In this document: positions 1-4,943 of the stretch, one piece after another
Layout: each line of letters starts with the position of its first letter
Position numbering within the stretch: the first letter of the stretch is position 1
Assembly: GCA_026692885.1 (NCBI GenBank)
Contig: JAPLNJ010000982.1
Location: 1 to 8,980 of the forward strand
Length of the DNA: 8,980 bases
Direction: 5' to 3'
From: Planctomycetota bacterium
Lineage (GTDB): Bacteria > Planctomycetota > Planctomycetia > Pirellulales > Pirellulaceae
Made by a program: the position numbers and the translations under genes
The notes under the pieces: generated by a model
Told to the model about the DNA's origin: nothing
The model's database searches: none
What the model saw: only the letters and a program-made list of their open reading frames with translations

Positions 1-39
1 CGCCTCCCGCCCGCCGCCTCCGGCGGCGGGCGGGAGGCG
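1..39. repeat. Perfect GC-rich inverted repeat (18-bp arms)
   Basis: Positions 1-18 are the exact reverse complement of 22-39, with TCC (19-21) as the loop. The arms are almost entirely G and C, so the transcript would fold into a very stable hairpin. No T-run follows on either strand within the window, so it is not a standard intrinsic terminator. It sits at the window edge and may extend to the left. It may be an intergenic repeat or the terminator-like end of an upstream gene; the sequence does not decide. Confidence 0.8.
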
Positions 40-257
40 GCGGAAGAAGTGAGGCGGTCGCGGACCCGTGGAGTAGTCCAGAAACCTCGCTCCACCGGGG
101 CAAGCCCGGATGGGGGCGGAACGAAAACAGGACCATCCGTTGACGCCCGACTCCCCAATTTTGCGCCCCTCAGGTCGGGGGTGATGGGCGTTTCGCCCAG
201 TAACGCTGGTACATCATCGCTCGCCCGGGCACGCCTCGAGCCCTTCAGGTTCCGTAT

Positions 258-280
258 AGCCGAATTCGTGAGAATTCGGG
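258..280 (+). repeat. EcoRI-site palindromic repeat, copy 1
   Basis: The core at 260-279 reads CCGAATTCGTGAGAATTCGG: two 8-base arms (CCGAATTC / GAATTCGG) around a GTGA loop. The whole 23-base stretch recurs exactly at 1368-1390, and 18 bases of the core recur in inverted orientation at 314-331. It is therefore a dispersed repeat and not a chance palindrome. I remember this motif as common between genes of planctomycetes; that is recollection only. Confidence 0.85.
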
Positions 281-313
281 GTATTTCGCGAGGGCCACCG
301 ACCACTGCCGCCT

Positions 314-331
314 CCGAATTCTCACGAATTC
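314..331 (-). repeat. EcoRI-site palindromic repeat, copy 2 (inverted)
   Basis: Positions 314-331 are the reverse complement of 18 of the 20 core bases of the repeat at 260-279. Copies 1 and 2 face each other across about 34 bp, so together they form a larger inverted-repeat element spanning about 258-331. The last two bases of the core are lost at the right end of this copy. Confidence 0.8.
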
Positions 332-607
332 TTCTACTCTCAGGCGAAATGCGCAACCTCAAAGACCAGAGTCGCTCCTGGTGGGCCGGCGCTGGTTGTG
401 TGAGGATTCGCTGGTTCTCCATTCTGGGGACGGTTTTCGGTCGGTCGCGGCGGTTGACGTTGGTCCGCTCTGGCCACCCTACTTCCGTTGCGGCTCGATT
501 GCGTTACGATTCAAGGGGCTGACGGCCCCCGTTGGCCTGTGGGGCTGCGGGTGGACGATGTCTCGCGTGTGGCTGGGGACCAATGGTCTAGATCGTGAGG
601 TGTTCAC

Positions 608-1123
608 ATGATTCGACCCATGAAGCTTGTGCTGTTCGCGTGTCTGATGACCCTGGGGCCAACGTCGCAGGCGACGGAAGTCGCACCGTTCCTGAAGGAG
701 CAGGGGCTGGAGAAGTATCACGCGGTGTGCGTGAAATTCTTCGCGGCCTTGGCGGAGGCGCGACCTGAAACGGCCGCGAAGATTCTAGCCGAGTCGGCCG
801 GGGTGCCGCCGGAGCGGTTGCCTGACGGGATGAAGCGGCTGGTGGTCACCGCCGCAGCGAAGTTCAACGACGGTGTGCTCGATATCGAATCGGTCGGTTT
901 CTCAAGAATCTCAAGCCGAACCATTGCCCTCTACTTCATTGCCCACACGCAACGGGAACCGCAGCTCTTCGTCCTCATGGCCTATCGCCGGAAGGACACC
1001 TGGAACACCTACATGTGGACCTACGAGTGCGACGCCGCGAAGATTCTGGAATTGATGAAAGGCACGAATCGATTCTCGGGCGACACCGTCCTGCCCATCA
1101 AGAAAGAGGACAAGGCCGCCTGA
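608..1123 (+). CDS. Small secreted protein of unknown function
   Basis: A 171-residue protein that I do not recognise. The start is supported by GAGG at 597-600, seven bases before the ATG; a second ATG at residue 5 (620) is possible. The N-terminus looks like a signal peptide: basic residues (Arg3, Lys6), a hydrophobic run at about 7-17, and a plausible cleavage site after Ser-Gln-Ala at 20-22, so the mature protein would be exported. The mature part has a helix-rich first half (Phe/Ala-rich, 'KFFAALAEARPETAAKIL'), then a segment around 90-140 with alternating hydrophobic residues that suggests beta strands. That order is reminiscent of small NTF2-like domains, but I see no diagnostic motif and treat this as a guess. 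No catalytic or metal-binding pattern stands out. It stands alone, between two repeat-rich spacers, with no obvious partner gene. Confidence 0.8.
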   Translation: MIRPMKLVLFACLMTLGPTSQATEVAPFLKEQGLEKYHAVCVKFFAALAEARPETAAKILAESAGVPPERLPDGMKRLVVTAAAKFNDGVLDIESVGFSRISSRTIALYFIAHTQREPQLFVLMAYRRKDTWNTYMWTYECDAAKILELMKGTNRFSGDTVLPIKKEDKAA

Positions 1124-1171
1124 ACGCCGGGGCCTGTGTAGCACGACTCTCCAGAACCGTGCAGATTCTCT

Positions 1172-1196
1172 CGTTCCCACGCTCTGCGTGGGAACG
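1172..1196. repeat. Palindromic repeat, GTTCCCACGC family
   Basis: CGTTCCCACGC (1172-1182) and GCGTGGGAACG (1186-1196) are perfect 11-bp inverted arms around TCT. I remember this sequence as a widespread dispersed intergenic repeat in several bacterial phyla, including planctomycetes; a search would confirm. A ten-base piece of one arm also occurs at 6960-6969, which may be chance or a worn remnant. Confidence 0.8.
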
Positions 1197-1367
1197 CCAG
1201 TGTCTTGACGCGTCGTCTGCCCCAGGACGCAAAACGTCAGAACGAGAAGCAGCGAGAAGGTGGGGGCAGGGACGCAGTTTGCCTGTCAAGGTCAGGACTC
1301 CCAAGTGAACCATGCCGGGCGCGGGAACGGGTTCTCAGAAGACCAGTAAACACACGAAGAAACTCGT

Positions 1368-1390
1368 AGCCGAATTCGTGAGAATTCGGG
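1368..1390 (+). repeat. EcoRI-site palindromic repeat, copy 3
   Basis: An exact 23-base match to 258-280, more than 1.1 kb away and on the other side of the secreted-protein gene. The identity extends to the two bases before and the one base after the palindromic core, so the unit is a little longer than the hairpin. Confidence 0.85.
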
Positions 1391-1410
1391 CTGCTAGCTC
1401 GCGAAACGTT

Positions 1411-1428
1411 GGAAGTCTCACGACTTCC
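1411..1428. repeat. Short palindromic repeat GGAAGTC-TCAC-GACTTCC
   Basis: Seven-base arms at 1411-1417 and 1422-1428 around a TCAC loop, followed by GCTACG. The shape (a short hairpin ending in a CTACG/CGTAG-type edge) matches the other repeats in this window and planctomycete repeats I remember. With only one copy here, family membership is inferred. Confidence 0.55.
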
Positions 1429-1541
1429 GCTACGCAACCGTTCCTGCGCCCAGCCGCGCCACACCACTGCCGCTGCTGGGTAGATGATTGCTGTCGCTTG
1501 CCTTAGCGGTTGTAAAGAAATAACCCAGCGAATCGATGGTG

Positions 1542-1594
1542 GGACGGATTGGCACTTCGGCCCCAATCCGCGGGACCGAAGTGCCAATCCGTCC
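1542..1594. repeat. 19-bp perfect inverted repeat downstream of the GHMP-like gene
   Basis: Positions 1542-1560 are the exact reverse complement of 1576-1594, separated by 15 bases. On the minus strand it lies 36 bases after the stop of the GHMP-like gene, so the hairpin would form in that transcript's 3' end. No U-tract follows, so it could protect the RNA or act as a Rho-type stop, or be only a dispersed repeat; the sequence does not decide. The arm contains a GGACGGATT...CTTCGG motif that I remember from planctomycete spacers. Confidence 0.8.
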
Positions 1595-1630
1595 TACGGT
1601 CAATCTACGGACTTGTTCTCTTACAGCCAC

Positions 1631-2434
1631 TTACCCGGCAGCAATCCGCACCGTGACGCGAAATGCGCCGGGCACGGGTCGCTCGGAAACGACGTATAAG
1701 TACCCGCCGCCGCAGCCGGAATACATGGCGCCGGGATAGTGCGACTGATAGAATCGCAAGAGCCCCAGCAGGTCCACGGTGACCGTTGGGTGCCGTACCG
1801 TGTGCGGGAGCAGGGTCTCCCAGCAGACCATGCACTCGTTCATGGACGCCCCAAGAGCCCGAGCGTCCCGCCGAAGGATCGCGTCGTAGCAATCGCGGCC
1901 CGTCTGACCCAGCCGCCGAACCCACTCTGGGTCAAGCTGCTTGATGCCTAACGGATTGTAGCCCTCCGGCCGGGGTGCCACCGGAAGCATCTGGACGACC
2001 TGTTCCAGCCAGCGGGCCACCTCGGGATCGTTGTTCGATTCGATGTGCTTGGGGAAGATCCCACCTTCGTGCTCGCTGTCGAAATCCAGCCGGTTCACGC
2101 CCGGATAGATCAGGCCGATCATGTCCTGTGAGCCGGAAGGTTCGGACCTGTCGCGGTTTTCCTCGGCGTACAGTTCCTTGACCAATTCGGCCGGATCACG
2201 CGCCGGTAGCCGCCCTTGCCACAGCCGCTGAGCGACGTAGCGCGTGCCGGTCGCCATGCCGGCCCGGTCCATGAACCGAAACGTCGGCTCCAGGCCCACG
2301 ACGACCATGGATCCCGGCGCGGAAGGGTTGAGCCGCGAGACGAACGGTTGATCGATCCAACCACCAGCGAAGGCCATGCGATACGGAATCGCACCGATAT
2401 AGGCAGCGATCTCGGGATCGGGTACGGAACTCAT
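1631..2434 (-). CDS. Divergent GHMP-kinase-fold protein, probable sugar kinase relative
   Basis: A 267-residue protein. The frame also has an upstream TTG (2456-2458), but ATG 2434-2432 is the better start because AGGAG (2445-2441) lies six bases before it. Three regions follow the GHMP pattern. First, residues 17-28 contain PYRMAFAGGWID, like the RISFAGG-x-x-D opening of sugar GHMP kinases. Second, residues 100-104 end in GSQD, followed by a Gly/Asn/hydrophobic stretch resembling the 'GKQD...GG-N' segment. Third, residues 239-251 read SGCGGGYLYVVSE, matching the C-terminal Gly-rich strand-loop. The usual nucleotide loop (GLGSSSA) is replaced by AGMATGTR at 58-65, so ATP binding may be altered or absent. 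It is shorter than typical GHMP sugar kinases (about 300-350 residues). It lies downstream of the GDP-mannose 3,5-epimerase homologue on the same strand, 134 bp away, which fits a sugar role. The substrate is unknown. Confidence 0.7.
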   Translation of the reverse strand: MSSVPDPEIAAYIGAIPYRMAFAGGWIDQPFVSRLNPSAPGSMVVVGLEPTFRFMDRAGMATGTRYVAQRLWQGRLPARDPAELVKELYAEENRDRSEPSGSQDMIGLIYPGVNRLDFDSEHEGGIFPKHIESNNDPEVARWLEQVVQMLPVAPRPEGYNPLGIKQLDPEWVRRLGQTGRDCYDAILRRDARALGASMNECMVCWETLLPHTVRHPTVTVDLLGLLRFYQSHYPGAMYSGCGGGYLYVVSERPVPGAFRVTVRIAAG

Positions 2435-2440
2435 GGGGGA

Positions 2441-2445
2441 CTCCT
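2441..2445 (-). promoter_or_regulatory. Ribosome binding site that sets the GHMP-like gene start
   Basis: AGGAG on the minus strand (CTCCT at 2441-2445), six bases upstream of ATG 2434-2432. This is optimal spacing and argues against the in-frame TTG at 2458 that lies upstream of it. Confidence 0.7.
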
Positions 2446-2469
2446 GTATGTGGATCAAGCGCGCCTTGC

Positions 2470-2555
2470 GTAGGTCAGCCTTTCCAGGCTGACGTCAGGC
2501 TGGAAAGCCTGACCTACTTGGGCTGACGTCAGGCTAGAAAGCCCGACCTACTTGG
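2470..2555. repeat. Compound palindromic/tandem repeat (34-bp period)
   Basis: Positions 2470-2493 and 2494-2517 are 24-base inverted arms with two mismatched positions, beginning GTAGGTCAG and ending CTGACCTAC. A second partial unit follows: 2487-2521 and 2521-2555 are 35-base direct copies differing at two bases. The block therefore reads as one full palindrome plus an extra tandem right half. It fills most of the 134-bp gap between the epimerase and GHMP-like genes. On the minus strand it would fold in the epimerase 3' untranslated RNA, just before the next gene. Confidence 0.85.
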
Positions 2556-2568
2556 TTGCAGCCCCCGT

Positions 2569-3609
2569 TCAGACGGTGTCGCGCACGGTACGCTTGCCCG
2601 CTTGGCGGTCGCGGTACTGCTGCTCGATCCAGGCGTACGTCTTCGCCAGGCCCTCGCGGAACGTAATGGAAGGCTCCCAGTTCAAGACCCGCTTGATCAT
2701 CGTGTTGTCGCTGTTGCGGCCGGCGACGCCCTTGGGAGCGTCCAGCTTGTAGTGCCGCTGCAGCTTGACGCCGCCGATCTCCTGGGCCAGGTCGACCAGT
2801 TGGTTCACCGAAATCAGTTCGCTCGAGCCGAGGTTGATCGGCGTGGCGATCAATTCGTCGCAGTGCGTGATCCGGTCGATACCGTGTGTGCAGTCGTCGA
2901 CATACATGAAGCTGCGAGTCTGTGTACCGTCGCCCCAGACCTCGATACAGCCTGTGTTCGCGTGTTTGGCCTCGATCACCTTGCGGCAGATCGCGGCCGG
3001 CGCCTTCTCGCGGCCGCCGTCCCACGTGCCGTTGGGGCCGTAGACGTTGTGGAACCGGGCGATGGCCGTTTGCAGGCCACGCTCGGCCCAGTACTCCTGG
3101 CAGAACATCTCCGACATCAGTTTCTCCCAGCCGTAGCCGCGCTCGGCCATCGCCGGGTAAGCGTCCGATTCCTTGAGGGCTCGGACGTGCGGGTCTTTTT
3201 GCAGGTCGGTGTTGTAGGCACAGGCCGACGACGCGAAAAAGTAGCGTTGAACCCCGGCCCGATAGGCAGCTTCGATCAGGTTCGTGTTGACCAGAATCGT
3301 CCGCAAACACTCGATGCGGAACTTCTCGATAAAGCCCATGCCGCCCATGTCGGCCGCGAGGTTGTAGACTTCCGTGGCTCCCTCGCAAACCCGCCGGCAG
3401 TTTACCTCCTGACTCACGTCCAGACACAGGCACTCGACGTCGGGGACCCGCTGGTACCAGTCCGGCAACGGCTTCTTGTCCACGGCCCGGATTCGGGTGA
3501 AGCCCCGCTCGTGAAAGCGGCGCACCAGCGACCCGCCGATGAAGCCGCCTGCCCCGGCGATGACGATCAGGTCGTTCTGGTTCGGTTGGTTTCCGCTGTT
3601 GGCTGTCAT
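2569..3609 (-). CDS. GDP-mannose 3,5-epimerase homologue (extended SDR)
   Basis: A 346-residue extended short-chain dehydrogenase/reductase closely resembling plant GDP-mannose 3,5-epimerase, which converts GDP-D-mannose to GDP-L-galactose and GDP-L-gulose in the cytoplasm. The NAD(P)-binding loop is GAGGFIG at 19-25. NLAADMGGMGFI at 83-94 is a hallmark of the family. The active site looks complete: Cys130 in SSAC, Tyr159 and Lys163 (YxxxK), and Lys202 in GGREKAPAA. With a constant offset of 15 these match Cys145, Tyr174, Lys178 and Lys217 of the Arabidopsis enzyme as I remember it. RFHNVYGPNGTWDGG (185-199), VWGDGTQTRSF (224-234) and GRNSDN (297-302) complete the pattern. Length is normal for the core family. 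AGGAG at 3624-3620 lies ten bases before the ATG. The product could feed surface polysaccharide, since planctomycetes are not known for ascorbate synthesis. A related GDP-sugar epimerase with altered specificity remains possible. Confidence 0.88.
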   Translation of the reverse strand: MTANSGNQPNQNDLIVIAGAGGFIGGSLVRRFHERGFTRIRAVDKKPLPDWYQRVPDVECLCLDVSQEVNCRRVCEGATEVYNLAADMGGMGFIEKFRIECLRTILVNTNLIEAAYRAGVQRYFFASSACAYNTDLQKDPHVRALKESDAYPAMAERGYGWEKLMSEMFCQEYWAERGLQTAIARFHNVYGPNGTWDGGREKAPAAICRKVIEAKHANTGCIEVWGDGTQTRSFMYVDDCTHGIDRITHCDELIATPINLGSSELISVNQLVDLAQEIGGVKLQRHYKLDAPKGVAGRNSDNTMIKRVLNWEPSITFREGLAKTYAWIEQQYRDRQAGKRTVRDTV

Positions 3610-3619
3610 GATCTACTTG

Positions 3620-3624
3620 CTCCT
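3620..3624 (-). promoter_or_regulatory. Ribosome binding site of the epimerase gene
   Basis: AGGAG on the minus strand (CTCCT at 3620-3624), ten bases before ATG 3609-3607. The spacing is slightly long but the match is good. No better in-frame start lies upstream, and the family's Rossmann strand begins at about residue 14, which is compatible with this start. Confidence 0.55.
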
Positions 3625-3718
3625 ATCTGCTCTGCCAGAAAATGTCTGTTACGTGGAAGATGATCCGCTCAAAATACCGAAGTTTACAACGGGAAGACAT
3701 AGCAAAACTTGATCCCTT

Positions 3719-3772
3719 CGTAGAGCGGAATTCGCTCCGCTCTTCACTGAACGGATTGAAATCCGTTCTACG
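3719..3772. repeat. Two-hairpin palindromic repeat between the rhodanese and epimerase genes
   Basis: Two hairpins lie side by side: AGAGCGGA/TCCGCTCT (3722-3729 with 3736-3743, loop of 6) and GAACGGAT/ATCCGTTC (3749-3756 with 3761-3768, loop TGAA). The outer ends CGTAGAGCGGA (3719-3729) and TCCGTTCTACG (3762-3772) are also mutually complementary with one G:T pair. The element can therefore fold either as two small hairpins or as one long one. Ends in CGTAG/CTACG recur in other repeats of this window. Confidence 0.8.
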
Positions 3773-3796
3773 ACCAAGCTGCCCGCGGGCAGTATA

Positions 3797-4690
3797 TCAC
3801 TTCTTAGTCCCGGCATCGGTCTGCGCCGACGCCTGCTCAGCAGCACTCCATTCCTGCCAGCCGCAATAGTAGTTCTTGACCTGGGGCAGGCCGAGCAGCT
3901 CCAGCGCGAAGGCCGCCACCGACGCCCGGCCTCCGGAGTAACAGTAGGTGACTACCAGCCCGTTGGCCTTGATCCCGCGTTCTGCCAACAGCGTCTTGAG
4001 TTCTGTTGGCTGCTTGAAGCGACCGCTCTCGTCGAGCAACTCGATCCATTCCAGATGCACAGCACCGGGAACGTGCCCGGCACGAGATCCCTTCACGTCT
4101 TCGCCGGTGTATTCGCCGCGACTGCGGGTGTCGAGCACCTGCAGCCGGGGATTGTCCAGCCCGCTGAGCAACTCGGCCATGTCCATCAGCCGCTCCCGCT
4201 GGAATCTGGACTCAAACTTCCGCGGATCCCGTTGAGACGTCTGGGTGGCCACGGGATATCCGGCTGCTTGCCAGGCCCTCCAGCCGCCATCCAGCAGACT
4301 GACCGATTTCACGCCGACGAACTCCAGCAGCCACCACGCCCGGGCCGCGTTGGCCGCGTCCGCCCCATACACGAGCACTCGGGTCTGGTGATCGACGCCC
4401 AGCTTCCCCACCGCCGAATCCCAGAAGGCCCGATCCAACAGCCCCGCCACGCTACGGGACTGCTTGGTCCACTGCGGCAGATCGATGGACATCGCGCCTG
4501 GCACGTGGCCTGTGGCATAGGCAGTCGCGTCACGGACGTCCAGGATCCGGTAGACGCTATCGTCCAGGTGTTGTTTCACGTCCGCCGCAGTCAGCAGCAA
4601 ATCCGGGCGGCGGACCTCGTCGGCACGGGTGCCCGATACGAGGATTGCGATGGCCAGCGACATCAGGATACGTAGTGCGAGCTGTAGCAT
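3797..4690 (-). CDS. Exported two-domain rhodanese-type sulfurtransferase
   Basis: A 297-residue tandem rhodanese, the usual length for thiosulfate or 3-mercaptopyruvate sulfurtransferases plus a leader. The N-terminus has a hydrophobic run (about 4-19) ending TRA|DE near residue 23, a plausible signal peptide, so it probably works outside the cytoplasm. The first domain (about 31-148) keeps the fold marks ILDVRD (49-54) and GHVPGA (61-66) but has Gly109-Ala110 with no Cys where the catalytic loop should be, as expected for the structural domain. The second (about 165-283) has LDTRS (186-190), GHVPGA (205-210) and the active loop CYSGGRA (250-256) with nucleophile Cys250. The loop differs from CRKGVTA of rhodanese and CGSGVTA of SseA, so the sulfur donor cannot be assigned. 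GGGAG lies close upstream of the start. It faces away from typA across a hairpin-rich spacer. Confidence 0.88.
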   Translation of the reverse strand: MLQLALRILMSLAIAILVSGTRADEVRRPDLLLTAADVKQHLDDSVYRILDVRDATAYATGHVPGAMSIDLPQWTKQSRSVAGLLDRAFWDSAVGKLGVDHQTRVLVYGADAANAARAWWLLEFVGVKSVSLLDGGWRAWQAAGYPVATQTSQRDPRKFESRFQRERLMDMAELLSGLDNPRLQVLDTRSRGEYTGEDVKGSRAGHVPGAVHLEWIELLDESGRFKQPTELKTLLAERGIKANGLVVTYCYSGGRASVAAFALELLGLPQVKNYYCGWQEWSAAEQASAQTDAGTKK

Positions 4691-4765
4691 GTGGGTCTCC
4701 CGGGGACTCCCCTATCGTTGTTGGGCCAACATTTGGTAACATACTGGGCTTTCGTGAGTTGGCCT

Positions 4766-4893
4766 GGGCCTTGATCGGAATGTTGCACACATTAACTCGT
4801 AGCGTCAGCGAGGAAAAGCGGCGTCTTCTCGCCGACGCTGCGGGTTGGTGTGGACCGCTGCGAGCGTCTTGCGCAACATTCCGATCACGGCCC
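4766..4893. repeat. Nested long inverted repeat in the divergent spacer before typA
   Basis: The outer arms 4766-4786 and 4873-4893 are inverted 21-mers with one mismatch. Nested inside, 4788-4812 and 4828-4852 are a second, imperfect inverted pair of 25 bases; most of its differences would be G:U pairs in RNA of one strand. The inner arm carries a CTCGTAGCGTCAGCGAGG motif that I remember as a planctomycete intergenic repeat. The structure ends 51 bp before the typA start and lies wholly between the divergent rhodanese and typA genes. Promoters for both should be here or overlap it, but I cannot point to one. Confidence 0.8.
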
Positions 4894-4943
4894 TGACCTG
4901 TAACCCTGTAGCCTACCCGAACGCGGCCCCGAGCTGCAACCCA

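Larger units (their letters stand above)
40..590. other. Gene-poor spacer with palindromic repeats
   Basis: About 550 bp with no reading frame I would call a gene. The longest frame (49-522, +) translates straight through two copies of an intergenic palindrome and gives an Arg/Ser-rich, low-complexity peptide with no recognisable motif. Apart from the repeats at 258-280 and 314-331 I see nothing identifiable. The end of the spacer should contain the promoter of the gene at 608, but no convincing -35/-10 pair stands out. Confidence 0.6.
1124..1630. other. Repeat-rich spacer between convergent genes
   Basis: About 500 bp separate the stop of the secreted protein (+) from the stop of the GHMP-like gene (-), so this is the 3' side of both genes. 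It carries four different palindromic repeats (1172-1196, 1368-1390, 1411-1428, 1542-1594) and no supportable gene. Short frames here are translations of those repeats. Any of the hairpins could help to end or stabilise the converging transcripts, but none has a T-run typical of intrinsic terminators. Confidence 0.65.

Noticed and set aside
49..522. A 157-residue open frame on the plus strand
   Set aside because: It runs through two copies of an intergenic palindrome, is Arg/Ser-rich with no motif, and has no ribosome site. Peptides such as AEFVRIRG are what these repeats give when translated.
608..700. The secreted protein as a lipoprotein
   Set aside because: The only early Cys (residue 12, after Leu-Phe-Ala) makes a poor lipobox and sits too close to the N-terminus; the Ser-Gln-Ala site fits ordinary signal cleavage better.
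2602..3663. A 353-residue open frame opposite the epimerase
   Set aside because: It is antisense to a gene with clear family motifs. Long antisense frames are expected in GC-rich coding DNA, and its translation (Val/Leu/Arg-rich) shows no domain.
1172..4893. The palindromic repeats as a CRISPR array
   Set aside because: They belong to different sequence families, are spaced irregularly across genes and have no uniform unique spacers; no cas genes are present.
4845..4943. An N-terminal extension of TypA from the ATG at 4845
   Set aside because: This stretch overlaps the nested inverted repeat, and TypA proteins start close to the DLRNI...HVDHGKT sequence, which fits the ATG at 4944.
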